NCBI RefSeq assembly: GCF_033095865.1
Contig: NZ_AP019365.1
Coordinates: 4,871,501-4,935,500, forward strand
Length of the DNA stretch: 64,000 nucleotides
Direction: 5' to 3'
Source: Pseudomonas sp. KU43P
GTDB taxonomy: Bacteria > Pseudomonadota > Gammaproteobacteria > Pseudomonadales > Pseudomonadaceae
Of the stretch, positions 15,164-30,324 are shown piece after piece. A program made the translations under genes and the position numbers. Below the pieces are notes generated by a model that was not told the DNA's origin, searched no databases, and saw nothing but the letters and a program-made list of their open reading frames with translations. Every line of letters begins with the position of its first letter. The stretch's first letter is position 1.

Positions 15164-16367
15164 GACCGGGCTCCTCGGCAAAATCGCTTTCCTTGAATTC
15201 GTGCTCTTCGCTGCCCAGGTGCGTGCGGCTCTCCCATTCGATGCGCAGCAACAGCCCAACGCAGGCGCAGCAGATCACCAGGGAGCTGCCCCCGTAGCTG
15301 AGGAACGGCAGGGTCAGGCCCTTGGTCGGCAGCAGGCCGACGTTCACCCCGATGTTGATCAGGAATTGACCGATCCAAAGGAATGCCAGGCCGAACGCCA
15401 TGTAGGCGGCGAAGAACTGCTTGGCCTTCTCGGCCCACAGGCCGATGTACAAGGCGCGCACGGTGACGAAGACGAACAGCGCGATGGTCACCAGCGAACC
15501 GACCACGCCGAGTTCTTCGGCCAGTACCGAGAACACGAAGTCGGTGTGTGCTTCAGGCAGGTAGAACTGCTTCTGCACGCTGTTGCCCAGGCCCACGCCC
15601 AGCCACTCGCCGCGACCGAAGGCGATCAGCGCCTGGGTCAGCTGGTACCCCGAGCCGAACTGATCCGACCAGGGGTCGGTGAAGGTGATCAGGCGCGCCA
15701 TCCGGTACGGCTGCGCCTGAACCAGCACGAACACCGCCAGCACCGCCAGCACCACCATCAGACTGAAGCGGAACAGCCCCACCCCGCCAAGGAACAGCAT
15801 GGCTGCTGCCGCGCCCATCATGACCACGGTGGCGCCGAAGTCCGGTTCCATCAGCAGCAAGGCGGCCATGGGCAGCAACACGATGAACGGCTTGAAGAAG
15901 CCCATCCAGGTCTCGCGCACCTCGGTCTGCCGGCGTACCAGATAGCCAGCCAGATAGATGACCACGAACACCTTGGCGATTTCCGAAGGCTGTACGTTGA
16001 AGAAGCTGAAACCAATCCAGCGCATGGAGCCGTTCACTTCGCGGCCGATTCCCGGCACCAGCACGAGGACCAGCAGGCCGAAGGCACCGATCAGCATCAT
16101 GAAGCCCATGCGCTGCCAGGTGGCGATCGGCACCAACATGGTGGCGCCACAGGCGACCAGGCCGAGGAACACATACACCAGGTGGCGGAACATGTGGTAA
16201 AGCGGGTTGCCCGACTGCACGGCAGCCACTTCCGAGGACGCCGAGGTGATCATCACCAGGCCCAGGCCAAGCAGCGCCAGGCATCCGGCCAGCAGCGGGA
16301 AGTCGAGGTCGATGCCACGGCCGCTGATCAGCGGCGACGGGTACGGCTTGAGGATGCCGAAGATCAT
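15153..16367 (-). CDS. ftsW: SEDS peptidoglycan glycosyltransferase FtsW
   Basis: A 404-residue polytopic SEDS protein (about ten membrane segments) that polymerises lipid II at the septum together with FtsI. Visible are GRGIDLDFPLLAGCLALLGLGLVM at the N-terminus, the QPSEIAKV motif, and the loop WLGVGLGNSVQKQFYLPEAHTDFVFSVLAEELG, which holds residues needed for activity. The C-terminal PFLSYGGSSL is also conserved. It overlaps murD upstream by 4 bases and murG downstream by 11. Confidence 0.97.
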   Translation of the reverse strand: MIFGILKPYPSPLISGRGIDLDFPLLAGCLALLGLGLVMITSASSEVAAVQSGNPLYHMFRHLVYVFLGLVACGATMLVPIATWQRMGFMMLIGAFGLLVLVLVPGIGREVNGSMRWIGFSFFNVQPSEIAKVFVVIYLAGYLVRRQTEVRETWMGFFKPFIVLLPMAALLLMEPDFGATVVMMGAAAAMLFLGGVGLFRFSLMVVLAVLAVFVLVQAQPYRMARLITFTDPWSDQFGSGYQLTQALIAFGRGEWLGVGLGNSVQKQFYLPEAHTDFVFSVLAEELGVVGSLVTIALFVFVTVRALYIGLWAEKAKQFFAAYMAFGLAFLWIGQFLINIGVNVGLLPTKGLTLPFLSYGGSSLVICCACVGLLLRIEWESRTHLGSEEHEFKESDFAEEPGHGR

Positions 16368-17710
16368 GCCAGCCCTCCCGCCGCCTGGGCGAACAGGCGC
16401 CCGCGTTCTTCGAAGTTCTTGAACATGTCCAGGCTGGCGCAGGCAGGCGACAGCAGCACCGCATCACCGGGCTGGGCCAGCTCGGCGCATCGCTGCACGG
16501 CTTCATCCAGGGTCTTTACCCGCACCAGCGGCACCGCATCGCCCAAGGTTTCGGCCAGGCGCTCGGCGTCACGACCAAGCAGCACCACGGCGCGGCAGAA
16601 GCGCGACACAGGCACGCGCAGGGCGGCAAAATCGGCACCCTTGCCGTCGCCGCCGGCGATCAGCACCAGTTTGCCTTCGATATCGGCACCCAGGCCCTCG
16701 ATGGCGGCCAGCGCAGCGCCCACGTTCGTGGCCTTGGAATCGTCGTACCAGTTCACGCCGCTGCGCTCACGCACCCACTGGCAGCGATGGGCCAGGCCAC
16801 CGAACTCGCGCAGGGCTTCGAGCATCGGCTCGAACGGAAGGCCGGCAGCATGGCCCAAGGCCAGAGCGGCCAGCGCATTGCTCTGGTTGTGCGCGCCGCG
16901 GATTTTCAGCTCGCGTGCGGGCATCAGGCTCTGGAACTCGAAGGACAGGTATTTTTCACCATCGACTTCGCGCAGGCCGAATGCCTTGAAGTCGGGCGCA
17001 TTGAGGCCGAAGGTCCAGCATGGGCGGCCCTCTACCGGCAGCGGCCGGCTCAGCGCGTCCTGGCGGTTGACCACCACCTGGCGGGCACCACGGAAGATCC
17101 GGTGCTTGGCCAGGTGATAGGCCGGCAGGCCGCTGTAGCGGTCCATGTGGTCTTCGCTGATGTTCAGCACGGTGGCCACTTCAGCATTGAGCTGGTCGGT
17201 GGTTTCCAACTGGAAGCTCGACAGCTCCATGACATACAGCTCGACGTCATCGCTGAGCAGGTCCAGCGCGGGCGTACCCAGGTTGCCGCCGACTGCCACA
17301 CGTTTGCCTGCCTTGGCGGCCATCTCGCCGACCAGGGTGGTTACCGTGCTCTTGGCGTTGGAACCGCTGATGGCGATGATCGGTGCCTTGGCATGGCGGG
17401 CGAACAGTTCGATGTCGCCGGACAGCTTCACACCGCGTGCCGCCGCCTGCTGCAAGGCCGGCGTGGCCAAGGCCAGGCCGGGGCTCACGTACAACTCGTT
17501 GGCGCGGCACAGGAAGTCCACGTCCAGCTCCCCACAACGCACTTCCACCTGCGGGTAATCACGGCGCAGGGTGTCCAGTTCCGGCGGTTGCTCGCGGGTG
17601 TCGGCGACCGCAAAGGCAATGCCCCGGCTCGCCAGGAAGCGAACCAGGGACATGCCGCTCTTGCCGAGGCCGACAACGATGCGGAATTGGTCGGAAGCGA
17701 TCAGTGACAC
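16364..17710 (-). CDS. murD: UDP-N-acetylmuramoylalanine--D-glutamate ligase MurD
   Basis: The 448-residue Mur ligase that adds D-Glu to UDP-MurNAc-L-Ala. The N-domain begins IVVGLGKSGMSLVRFLASRG. The ATP loop is AISGSNAKSTVTTLVGEM (Ser-Asn-Ala-Lys-Ser replaces the common GTNGKST, as is usual in pseudomonad MurD). NISEDHMDRY and WYDDSKATNVGAAL are the other family signatures. It follows mraY after 6 bases and overlaps ftsW. Confidence 0.97.
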   Translation of the reverse strand: MSLIASDQFRIVVGLGKSGMSLVRFLASRGIAFAVADTREQPPELDTLRRDYPQVEVRCGELDVDFLCRANELYVSPGLALATPALQQAAARGVKLSGDIELFARHAKAPIIAISGSNAKSTVTTLVGEMAAKAGKRVAVGGNLGTPALDLLSDDVELYVMELSSFQLETTDQLNAEVATVLNISEDHMDRYSGLPAYHLAKHRIFRGARQVVVNRQDALSRPLPVEGRPCWTFGLNAPDFKAFGLREVDGEKYLSFEFQSLMPARELKIRGAHNQSNALAALALGHAAGLPFEPMLEALREFGGLAHRCQWVRERSGVNWYDDSKATNVGAALAAIEGLGADIEGKLVLIAGGDGKGADFAALRVPVSRFCRAVVLLGRDAERLAETLGDAVPLVRVKTLDEAVQRCAELAQPGDAVLLSPACASLDMFKNFEERGRLFAQAAGGLA

Positions 17711-17716
17711 GCTCGT

Positions 17717-18799
17717 CTACCTCAGTTTCAGGGTTGCAAGGCCGATCAGCACGAGGATCACGGTGATGATCCAGAAGCGGACGATCACGCGTGGCTCGGG
17801 CCAGCCCTTGAGTTCAAAGTGGTGGTGGATCGGTGCCATGCGAAATACACGCTTGCCGGTCAGCTTGAAGGAGGCGACCTGAATCACCACCGACAGGGTT
17901 TCCACGACGAAGATGCCGCCCATGATGAACAGGACGATTTCCTGACGTACGATCACCGCGATGGTGCCCAGTGCAGCGCCCAGTGCCAGGGCACCGACGT
18001 CACCCATGAACACCTGGGCCGGATAGGTGTTGAACCACAGGAAGCCCAGGCCCGCGCCAATCAACGCGCCGCAGAACACGATCAGCTCGCCCGAACCCGG
18101 CACGTAGGGAATCAGCAGGTATTCGGCGAATTTCACGTTGCCCGACAGGTAGCAGAAGATGCCCAGGGCACCGCCGACCATCACCGTCGGCATGATCGCC
18201 AGGCCATCGAGGCCATCGGTCAGGTTGACCGCGTTGCTCGAGCCGACGATGACGAAGTAGGTGAGAACGACGAAGCCGACACCCAGCGGAATGGTGACGT
18301 CCTTGAGGAACGGCACGATCAGCGTGGTTTCGACGCTGGTCGGCGCAGTCATGTACAGGAACACCGCGGCGCCCAGGCCGAATACCGACTGCCAGAAGTA
18401 CTTCCAGCGGCTGGGCAGGCCACGCGAGTTCTTTTCGATCACCTTGCGATAATCATCGACCCAGCCAATGGCGCCGAACAGCAGCGTGACGATCAGCACC
18501 ACCCAGACATAACGGTTGGTCAGGTCAGCCCACAGCAGCGTGCTGACACCGATGGCGGACAGGATCAAGGCACCACCCATGGTGGGGGTGCCAGACTTGG
18601 ACAGGTGCGATTGCGGGCCGTCGTTACGGACGGCCTGACCGATCTGGCGGATCTGCAGGGTACGGATCATCCACGGGCCCAGCCACAGCGCCAGGGACAA
18701 CGCGGTCAGTACACCGAGGATCCCGCGCAGGGACAGGTACTGGAAGACCGCGAAGCCTTTATGGAACTGTTGCAGATACTCAGCCAACAGCAGCAGCAT
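17717..18799 (-). CDS. mraY: Phospho-N-acetylmuramoyl-pentapeptide transferase MraY
   Basis: A 360-residue integral membrane enzyme (ten predicted helices) that transfers phospho-MurNAc-pentapeptide to undecaprenyl phosphate, giving lipid I. Signatures: [37 protein letters not shown] (catalytic Asp residues) and [17 protein letters not shown] with the His-rich loop. I chose the ATG at 18799 ([12 protein letters not shown]). It overlaps the murF stop codon by one base (TAATG), a typical coupled junction. Confidence 0.98.
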   Translation of the reverse strand: MLLLLAEYLQQFHKGFAVFQYLSLRGILGVLTALSLALWLGPWMIRTLQIRQIGQAVRNDGPQSHLSKSGTPTMGGALILSAIGVSTLLWADLTNRYVWVVLIVTLLFGAIGWVDDYRKVIEKNSRGLPSRWKYFWQSVFGLGAAVFLYMTAPTSVETTLIVPFLKDVTIPLGVGFVVLTYFVIVGSSNAVNLTDGLDGLAIMPTVMVGGALGIFCYLSGNVKFAEYLLIPYVPGSGELIVFCGALIGAGLGFLWFNTYPAQVFMGDVGALALGAALGTIAVIVRQEIVLFIMGGIFVVETLSVVIQVASFKLTGKRVFRMAPIHHHFELKGWPEPRVIVRFWIITVILVLIGLATLKLR

Positions 18800-20158
18800 T
18801 AATGTTTCTCCCCGCTGGCACCGCACAAAGCCGCCACGACGTTTTCCATCGCAGCGCTGCGCGAGCCCTTGATCAAGATAGTGGTATCGCTGGCACTCTC
18901 GGCGCGAACGGCTTCGATCAGCTCAGCTTGCGTAGCGAAATGACGGCCATCGGCGCCGAACGCCGTGACCGCATGAATCATGTTGGTACCCGTTGCATAC
19001 ACGGCATCGACCCTGCCACGTGCGTAGTCACCCACCTGACGGTGGCCTTCTTCTGCCCACTGGCCCAGTTCGCCGATATCCCCCAGCACCAGAACGGTGC
19101 GTCCGGAAAAGCCGGCGAGTATATCAATGGCCGCGCACATCGAGGTGGGATTTGCGTTGTAGCTGTCATCGATGACCCGCACACCGTTCGGGGCGATCTG
19201 TGCCACCGTGCGGCCCTTGACCGGCTGCACGGCCTCGAGCCCGGCGGCGATGCCGCTCAGGCTCAGACCAACGGCGTGGGCGGCGGCGGCAGCGGCCAGC
19301 GCGTTACTGACGTTATGCTCGCCCAGCACGTTGAGTTGCACGGACACAGACGCTCCAGCGCCATGCAATTTGAACGATGGACAGCCCCGCGCGTCACGAT
19401 CGATATCCGTGGCATGAAAGTCGGCACGGACGTTTTCGCGGGCGAAACTGATGACCTTGTGCGCTCCGGCGCGCGCTTTCCAGATGGCAAAGGCCTTGTC
19501 GTCCAGGTTGAGAATGGCTGTGCCGCCCTCACCCAGGCCTTCGAGGATTTCGCCCTTGGCCTCGACGATCTTCTCCGGGCCGCCGAACTCGCCTACGTGG
19601 GCGGTGCCGGCGTTGTTGATGATGACCACCTGCGGCCGGGTCAGCTTCACGGTGTAGCGGATCTCGCCGATGCGCGAAGCACCCAGCTCGATGACTGCCG
19701 CGCTGTGTTCCGGGGAAATCTCCAGCAGCGTCAGCGGTGCGCCCAGGTCATTGTTCAAGTTGCCACGGGTCGCATGCACCAGCCCACGAGTACGCAGGAT
19801 GCTGGCCAGCATCTCCTTGACCGTGGTCTTGCCGCTGGAGCCGGTGATGGCCACCACCGGCTTGTCGAAAGCGGCGCGGTTCAACGCACCGAGCTGGCCC
19901 AGGGCCAGTCGGCTGTCGGCAACCAGAAGCTGCGGCAGGTCGACACCGGCAACTTCACGCTCGACCAACGCGGCAACGGCGCCCTTGGCCTTCACATCGG
20001 CCAGGTAGTCGTGGCCATCGAACCGTGGGCCAGCCAGGGCGACGAAGAGTTGCCCGGCGCCAACGCTGCGGCTGTCGATGCTGACGCCGGTGAAGCTGGC
20101 GTCGGCGCCAACCTGACGGGCATTGAGCACCGTGGCCAGCTGGCTGAGGGTCATGGGC

Positions 20159-20166
<8 letters not shown>
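18799..20166 (-). CDS. murF: UDP-MurNAc-tripeptide--D-alanyl-D-alanine ligase MurF
   Basis: The 455-residue Mur ligase that adds the D-Ala-D-Ala made by DdlB, completing the pentapeptide. The ATP loop is [38 protein letters not shown] and [12 protein letters not shown] are family motifs. I chose the ATG at 20166 ([10 protein letters not shown]) rather than the frame start seven codons earlier. It overlaps the end of murE by 8 bases and the start of mraY by one. Confidence 0.97.
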
Positions 20167-23668
<3,502 letters not shown>

Positions 23669-23672
<4 letters not shown>

Positions 23673-24616
23673 CGAAGCTTCTCCGCCACCCGCATCACGG
23701 CGCTGCGCGACCGCGGGTTGGCCTTGAGTTCTGCCTCGGAGGCGAACTGCGCCTTGCCGATCAGGCGGATTTTCGGTTCGAAGACCTTGTGCTGGACCGG
23801 CAGGTTGCGCGGCAGGTTGTCTGCCTCACCCTTGGCCAGCTTGCGCATGAAGAGTTTGACGATGCGGTCTTCCAGCGAGTGGAAGCTGATCACCGCCAGG
23901 CGGCCACCGACTTCCAGCGCGTCGATCGCGGCTTCGAGGCCGGTTTCCAGGTCGCCCAGTTCGTTGTTGACGTGAATGCGCAGGCCCTGGAAGGCACGAG
24001 TCGCCGGGTTCTTGCCCTTTTCCCAGGCTGGGTTGGCAACCTTGAGCACCTCGGCCAGGTCGCCAGTGCGGGTGAACGGCTGCTGCTCGCGGCGCAACAC
24101 CACGGCACGGGCCATACGCTTGGCAAAACGCTCTTCGCCGTACTCCTTGAAGACACGGGCGATTTCTTCTTCCGGGGCACTGGCGATGAACTCGGCGGCG
24201 CTGATGCCCTGATCCGGGTTCATGCGCATGTCCAGCGGGCCGTCATTGAGGAAACTGAAGCCGCGCTCGGGGTCGTCCAGTTGCGGCGAGGATACACCCA
24301 GGTCGAGCAGGATACCGCTGACCTTGCCGTCCAGGCCGCGCTCGGCCACCTCGGCACCCAGCTCGGCAAAGCTGCGCTGCACAATGACAAAGCGGCCGTC
24401 TTCGGCCGCCAGCGCTTGCCCGGTGGCAATCGCTTGAGGATCTTTGTCGAACCCCAGCAGCCGCCCTTGCGGACCGAGCTTGCTGAGAATCAGGCGGCTA
24501 TGCCCGCCACGTCCGAAGGTGCCGTCCAGATAGCAACCGTCGGCGCGCAGGGCCAATGCCTCGACAGCTTCGTCGAGCAGGACGGTAATGTGGTTGAAGC
24601 CGCTATCTATGGTCAC
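23669..24616 (-). CDS. rsmH: 16S rRNA (cytosine1402-N4)-methyltransferase RsmH (MraW)
   Basis: A 315-residue SAM-dependent methyltransferase acting on C1402 in the 30S P-site. Visible are [13 protein letters not shown], the SAM-binding [36 protein letters not shown] and [16 protein letters not shown], and near the C-terminus [16 protein letters not shown]. It overlaps mraZ upstream and ftsL downstream by 4 bases each. Its partner for the 2'-O-methyl on the same nucleotide, RsmI, is encoded about 1 kb away on the same strand. Confidence 0.98.
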
Positions 24617-25068
24617 AGGATCAGGTCACGCAAATCGTCGGGCATGGCGCCCGGTTGTTGGATAGCTGCAAGGTCGGCTGCCGAAACCACGTTCCAGGCA
24701 TCCTCATCCCACAGCTGGAATTTGTTCAGCTGCCCCACCAGCATCGCCTTCTTGTCCAGCTTGGCGTACTCACGCAGGCGGGGCGGTACCAGGAAACGAC
24801 CACTGCCATCGAGCTCCAGGTCAACCGCATTGCCGATCAGCAGACGCTGCAGGCGGCGGTTTTCCTCACGCAACGACGGCAAGGCACGCAACTTGGCTTC
24901 AATCTGTTCCCACTCGTCGAGGGGATAAACACACAAGCAGGGATCAACGGCGTCGATGGTCACGATCAGCTGACCATTGCAACGCGAATCGAGCTCGTCA
25001 CGGTACCGGCTCGGCATGGCGAGACGGCCCTTTGCATCGAGGCTGACGGCGTTGGCTCCGCGGAACAC
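24613..25068 (-). CDS. mraZ: Transcriptional regulator MraZ
   Basis: A 151-residue two-copy AbrB-fold regulator that represses the dcw operon. The two half-domains are seen as [18 protein letters not shown] and [19 protein letters not shown] chose the GTG at 25068 (FRGANAVSL follows), the usual family start. The longer frame starts with a TTG at 25086 and adds six residues with no family similarity. Upstream are three MraZ-type boxes and a strong promoter, fitting direct autoregulation. Confidence 0.94.
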   Translation of the reverse strand: MFRGANAVSLDAKGRLAMPSRYRDELDSRCNGQLIVTIDAVDPCLCVYPLDEWEQIEAKLRALPSLREENRRLQRLLIGNAVDLELDGSGRFLVPPRLREYAKLDKKAMLVGQLNKFQLWDEDAWNVVSAADLAAIQQPGAMPDDLRDLIL

Positions 25069-25110
25069 GGCTGCGATTCCCCACAATGTTAGCTTTTTTG
25101 TGCCAGAAAA

Positions 25111-25135
25111 CCCACTTCATCCCACTTTCTGCCAC
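25111..25135 (-). promoter_or_regulatory. mraZ: MraZ operator: three 10-bp-spaced GTGGG-type boxes
   Basis: On the minus strand the direct repeat reads AAGTGGCAG, AAAGTGGGAT, GAAGTGGG. The boxes are at 25131-25135 (GTGGC), 25121-25125 and 25111-25115 (GTGGG), exactly one helical turn apart. MraZ is known to bind direct TGGG repeats spaced in this way. They lie between the promoter and the mraZ start, suiting repression of the whole dcw cluster. Confidence 0.8.
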
Positions 25136-25143
25136 TTGCGCAC

Positions 25144-25173
25144 ACTATAGGAATCCGTCCGCTGCACCGTCAA
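25144..25173 (-). promoter_or_regulatory. Pmra, sigma70-type promoter of the dcw cluster
   Basis: On the minus strand a TTGACG -35 (25168-25173) and a TATAGT -10 (25144-25149) are separated by 18 bases. The MraZ boxes start just downstream. This is the only strong promoter-like match I saw between rnpB and mraZ. Confidence 0.75.
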
Positions 25174-25378
25174 GGCACGTTCATAAGGAAAACCCTTACA
25201 GGACCGAGATTTAGCGCGATATAGGAAGGTGGAAGGAATACCGGAGGATGAAAAAAACGTGAAAAATCAAACCGACTCAAACGAATACAGTTCGAAGTTA
25301 AAGTGATTTATTAAGAGTAAGATTTTTTCGGTATTACCAGGAAGGATCTGCTATCGATTAAGCAGGAGGGAGGAAGGT

Positions 25379-25738
25379 GGAGAGTCGATCTGTAAGCCGG
25401 GTTTTGTCGAGGACAGTCATTCCTCTACGACGGCCATCACTGGACGCCTCTAGCAACCTACCCGGTTCCGACGCGGGCCACGCCTGATGGAACCCTATTT
25501 GGTCTTGCTCCGAGTGGGGTTTACCTAGCCACGAACTGTTGCCAGACGTGCGGTGCGCTCTTACCGCACCTTTTCACCCTTACCGGCACCGAAGTGCTTA
25601 GGCGGTTATTTTCTGTGGCACTTTCCGTAGGCTCGCGCCTCCCAGGCGTTACCTGGCACTCTGCCCTATGGAGCCCGGACTTTCCTCCCCCTTCTTTTGC
25701 GGAACAAAAGAAGGCAGCGACTGTCCGATCGACTCTCC
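25379..25738 (-). ncRNA. rnpB: RNase P RNA (M1 RNA)
   Basis: The catalytic RNA of RNase P, which trims tRNA 5' leaders. On the minus strand it starts at about 25738 with GAGAGTCGATCGGACAGTCG and ends near 25379 with CAGATCGACTCTC. These ends pair to form helix P1. Core bacterial type A signatures are present: GGAGGAAAGTCCGGGCTCC (P4 5' strand and CR-I), GGTAAGGGTGAAAAGGTGCGG, the CCACAGAAAATAACCGCC region, and near the 3' end CCCGGCTTACAGATCGACTC with the tRNA-CCA-binding neighbourhood. Ends are estimated to within a few bases. The 200 bases between its 3' end and Pmra are AT-rich and hold no gene I can see. Confidence 0.95.
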
Positions 25739-25803
25739 GCCGCCAAGGTTAACGGTAGCCGGGCTCAAGAACAAGCAATAGCTCAAATTACATCAAATGG
25801 CCA

Positions 25804-26679
25804 CTACTGAGCTTTCTGCTTTTCCAGGGCCAATTGATACAACACGTTCTTGCGCACGCCGGTAATTTCAGCCGCCAGGGCAGCTGCACGCTTGAGCGGC
25901 AACTCGGCCAGCAGCAAGTCCAGCACGCGCTGCGCCTCGGCACTGACGCCCTCCTCGCCCTCCGGCGCACTCCAGCCGCCCACGAGCACAACGCACTCGC
26001 CACGCTGTTGATTGCTGTCGCCTGCGACGAACGCACGCAGCTCGCCCAGCGGCAGCCCCTTGAGGGTCTCGAAGGTCTTGGTCAGCTCACGCGCCAGCAA
26101 CGCCGGGCGGTCGGCCCCGAACACCAGTTCCATGTCCTCGAGGCATTCAAGGATGCGGTGCGGCGCTTCATAGAAGATCAAGGTACGCGGCTCTTCCTTC
26201 ACCAGTTCCAGACGCGCGCGACGGCCAGCGGCCTTGGCCGGCAGGAAGCCTTCGAAGATGAACCGGTCCGAAGGCATGCCCGCAGCAGACAACGCGGCGA
26301 TCAGTGCACAGGCTCCCGGCACCGGCACCACTTTCACACCTGCGGCGCGAGCTTGACGCACCAAGTGATAGCCGGGGTCGGAGATCAGCGGCGTACCCGC
26401 ATCGGAAACCAGCGCCACATCTTCTCCCGCGAGCAACTTGCCGATGAAGCGCCCACCTTCGTCGCGCTCGTTGTGCTCGTGGCAGGCCGCCAGCGGTGTA
26501 TCGATGCCGAAATGCTGCAACAGGCGGATCGAATGCCGGGTATCCTCGGCGGCGATCAGGGCGACATCGGCCAGCACTTTCAAGGCCCTGGCGCTCATGT
26601 CGTCAAGGTTGCCGATGGGGGTAGCGACCACATACAGCGTCCCCACGGTGGATTTCGAAACCCCTGCCACATCAGTCAC
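25804..26679 (-). CDS. rsmI: 16S rRNA (cytidine1402-2'-O)-methyltransferase RsmI
   Basis: A tetrapyrrole-methylase-fold enzyme of about 291 residues that 2'-O-methylates C1402 of 16S rRNA. Conserved parts: [48 protein letters not shown] and [16 protein letters not shown]. Start choice is uncertain because both candidates are GTG: 26679 ([10 protein letters not shown] follows) resembles relatives, and 26688 is three codons longer. It is divergent from lpoA, as in many gamma-proteobacteria. Confidence 0.95.
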   Translation of the reverse strand: MTDVAGVSKSTVGTLYVVATPIGNLDDMSARALKVLADVALIAAEDTRHSIRLLQHFGIDTPLAACHEHNERDEGGRFIGKLLAGEDVALVSDAGTPLISDPGYHLVRQARAAGVKVVPVPGACALIAALSAAGMPSDRFIFEGFLPAKAAGRRARLELVKEEPRTLIFYEAPHRILECLEDMELVFGADRPALLARELTKTFETLKGLPLGELRAFVAGDSNQQRGECVVLVGGWSAPEGEEGVSAEAQRVLDLLLAELPLKRAAALAAEITGVRKNVLYQLALEKQKAQ

Positions 26680-26867
26680 TGCGCACACCTGTCTTTCGGA
26701 TCAAAGGCGCCATTGTAGCCCGAGCACCGGTAACAGGGCGCAAAGAACTTCGCCGACGGCCTGCGCCCGGGCACCTATAGTGAAGGTTCGGCATACAGCA
26801 ACATCGCGCCCGAGCCACCGGTTGGGTACAATTGCCGGCCAACTTGATCGAGTAACAGGACCTTTAC

Positions 26868-28685
26868 ATGATCGCTTGCCTGCGGCTGTTCACAGCCCTC
26901 TGCCTCGCCGCCCTGCTGGCAGCCTGCGCCAGCTCGCCCTCATCCAGCCTGGGCGAACTGCCACGCACGCCGGACGCCAGCATCGAGCAACTGCTCGAAA
27001 AAGCGGCCACCAGCAAGTCCGCGGAAGATGCCGCCCTGCTGCGCCTGAGCGCGGCCGACCTGGCCTACAAGCAGAAGGACTACCCACGCGCCGCACGCAT
27101 TCTCGAGCAAGTGCCGATGGACACGCTCAAGCCCGCTCAGCAGATCTTCGCCGCGACCCTCGGTGCAGAACTGGCGATGAGCCGCAACCAGCCCAAGGCC
27201 GCCCTGTCCGCGCTGTCGCACCCAAGCCTGCAGCACATCGGTGAGCTCCCCGAAGAACAGCAGGTACGCACCTACAGCGTGCACGCCGCAGCCCTCGAAG
27301 CCGATGGCCAGACCCTGGCCGCCGCTCAGCAGCGCGTGCTGCTGACCCCACTGCTCAATGGCCAGGCCGCCAACGCCAACAACGATGCAATCTGGGCACT
27401 GGTCGCCGCCCTCCCTGCAGAGCAGTTGCAGCAACCCGCCAGCAACGAAACCCTGGCCGGCTGGAACAGCCTCGCCCTGGCCGTGAAAAGTGCCGGCACG
27501 CTGGAACAGCAACAGGCTGCCATCGACACCTGGCGCAAGCAGCACCCGGACCACCCGGCTGCCAAGCAACTGCCGCTGGCCCTGACCAAACTCAAAGAGC
27601 TGGCCAGTCAGCCCCTGACCAAGATCGGCCTGCTACTGCCCCAGGAAGGCCCGCTGGCCGGGGTTGCCCGCGCCCTGCGTGACGGCTTCATGGCCGCGCA
27701 CTTCCAGGCCCAGCAGGCAGGCCAGCAGGCGCCAGCCGTGCAGGTGTACGACAGCTCGCGCATTGGCTCGCTCGACGACTTCTACCGCCAGGCTCAGGCC
27801 GATGGCGTGCAACTGGTGATCGGCCCGCTGGAAAAGCCGCTGGTCAAGAAGCTCGCCGCCAATACCCAACTGCCTATCACCACCCTCGCGCTGAACTACG
27901 CCGAAGCTGGCCAGAAGGCGCCGCCGCAACTGTTCCAGTTCGGCCTCGCGGCCGAGGACGAAGCCCGCGAAGTATCCCGTCGCGCCCGCGCCGACGGCAT
28001 GGTTCGCGCCGTGGCACTGGTACCGAGCGGTGAATGGGGTGACCGCGTGCTGGCCGCCTTCCGCCAGGATTGGGAAGGCAACGGTGGCACCATCATCGCC
28101 GCCGAGCGCATTGCCCAGCCGGTCGCCCTGGCCCAGCAGATCGCCAACCTGTTCCAACTGCGCCAGAGCGAAGGCCGCGCACAGAGCCTGCAGAGCACCG
28201 TGGGCGGCAGCATCGCCGCGCAACCGTCGCGCCGTCAGGACATCGACTTCATCTTCCTCGCCTCGACTCCACAGCAGGCGCAGCAGATCAAGCCGACCCT
28301 GAACTTCCAGTACGCCGGCGACGTGCCGGTCTACGCCACCTCGAACCTGTATAGCGCCAGCGGTGACGTGAACCAGTACAACGACATGAACGGCATTCGC
28401 TTCTGTGAAACCCCATGGCTGCTCGACACCAGCAACAGCCTGCGTCAGCAAGTGGTCCAGCAATGGCCACAAGCCGCCGGCAGCTTGGGCCGCCTGTACG
28501 CCATGGGAGTCGATGCCTACAGCCTGGCACCACGCCTGGGCCAGCTGAAGGCACTGCCGGACAACCGTGTACAGGGCCTTTCCGGCAGCTTGAGCATGAA
28601 TGCCAGCCAGCGCATCGAGCGCCAGCTGCCATGGGCCGAATTCTCCGGCGGCCAGGTCAAGCGCCTGCCGGACACTACCCGCTGA
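26868..28685 (+). CDS. lpoA: Outer-membrane PBP1A activator lipoprotein LpoA
   Basis: A 605-residue lipoprotein that reaches through the periplasm to stimulate the bifunctional synthase PBP1A. The signal peptide ends in the lipobox LLAAC, with Cys20 the predicted lipidated residue. Residues about 30-240 form a TPR-like helical N-domain. Residues about 250-600 form the periplasmic-binding-protein-like domain, beginning KIGLLLPQEGPLAGVARALRDG. It heads a tight plus-strand set (lpoA-yraN-diaA-BON lipoprotein), the same order as in E. coli. Its stop overlaps the yraN start (TGATG). Confidence 0.94.
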   Translation: MIACLRLFTALCLAALLAACASSPSSSLGELPRTPDASIEQLLEKAATSKSAEDAALLRLSAADLAYKQKDYPRAARILEQVPMDTLKPAQQIFAATLGAELAMSRNQPKAALSALSHPSLQHIGELPEEQQVRTYSVHAAALEADGQTLAAAQQRVLLTPLLNGQAANANNDAIWALVAALPAEQLQQPASNETLAGWNSLALAVKSAGTLEQQQAAIDTWRKQHPDHPAAKQLPLALTKLKELASQPLTKIGLLLPQEGPLAGVARALRDGFMAAHFQAQQAGQQAPAVQVYDSSRIGSLDDFYRQAQADGVQLVIGPLEKPLVKKLAANTQLPITTLALNYAEAGQKAPPQLFQFGLAAEDEAREVSRRARADGMVRAVALVPSGEWGDRVLAAFRQDWEGNGGTIIAAERIAQPVALAQQIANLFQLRQSEGRAQSLQSTVGGSIAAQPSRRQDIDFIFLASTPQQAQQIKPTLNFQYAGDVPVYATSNLYSASGDVNQYNDMNGIRFCETPWLLDTSNSLRQQVVQQWPQAAGSLGRLYAMGVDAYSLAPRLGQLKALPDNRVQGLSGSLSMNASQRIERQLPWAEFSGGQVKRLPDTTR

Positions 28686-29056
28686 TGCCAGAAGCATCGC
28701 CGACCAGCGCCGGCCAGGCCGCCGAACAGCACGCCCTTGAGTACCTTCAGGGGCAAGGCCTGAAACTGCTGACGCGCAATTGGCGATGCAAAGGTGGCGA
28801 GCTTGATCTGGTCATGCTCGACGCCGATACAGTAGTATTCGTCGAAGTCCGCTACCGGTTGCATGCGGGCTTTGGCGGCGCCCTCGGCAGTATCGACGGG
28901 CGCAAGCAGAAACGGCTGGTGCTTGCTGCCAGCCTGTTCCTGCAGAAGGAGTCCCGCTGGGCCAATCACCCCTGCCGCTTTGACGTTGTCGCCCTGCAGG
29001 GCAGCCACCATGCAGGCCTACCGCTTCAATGGCTGAAAAACGCCTTCGAATGCTGA
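28685..29056 (+). CDS. yraN: YraN family (UPF0102) endonuclease-fold protein
   Basis: A 123-residue protein of the UPF0102 family, with a restriction-endonuclease-like fold. The motif GGELDLVMLDADTVVFVEVRYR contains the E-x-D...E-V pattern of that fold, although most relatives read FVEVK and here it is Arg. The start codon overlaps the lpoA stop (TGATG). Function is not established in the family. Position between lpoA and diaA is conserved. Confidence 0.92.
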   Translation: MPEASPTSAGQAAEQHALEYLQGQGLKLLTRNWRCKGGELDLVMLDADTVVFVEVRYRLHAGFGGALGSIDGRKQKRLVLAASLFLQKESRWANHPCRFDVVALQGSHHAGLPLQWLKNAFEC

Positions 29057-29133
29057 ACCCACTTCAATTTTTTTGCTCTATGTTTCGCGGGCTGGACCCT
29101 GTTGCGCGTAGCAAAGGCCACCGCCCCACTTAA

Positions 29134-30311
<1,178 letters not shown>

Positions 30312-30324
30312 TTTGGTTGTCGCC

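Noticed and set aside
15120..17117. 665-codon open frame opposite ftsW and murD
   Set aside because: Same kind of antisense shadow; low-complexity His/Gln/Arg composition and no ribosome site, overlapping two certain genes.
25181..25378. Possible small gene or sRNA between rnpB and Pmra
   Set aside because: The AT-rich stretch has no credible start/ribosome site, no strong hairpin with T-run and no promoter match beyond Pmra.
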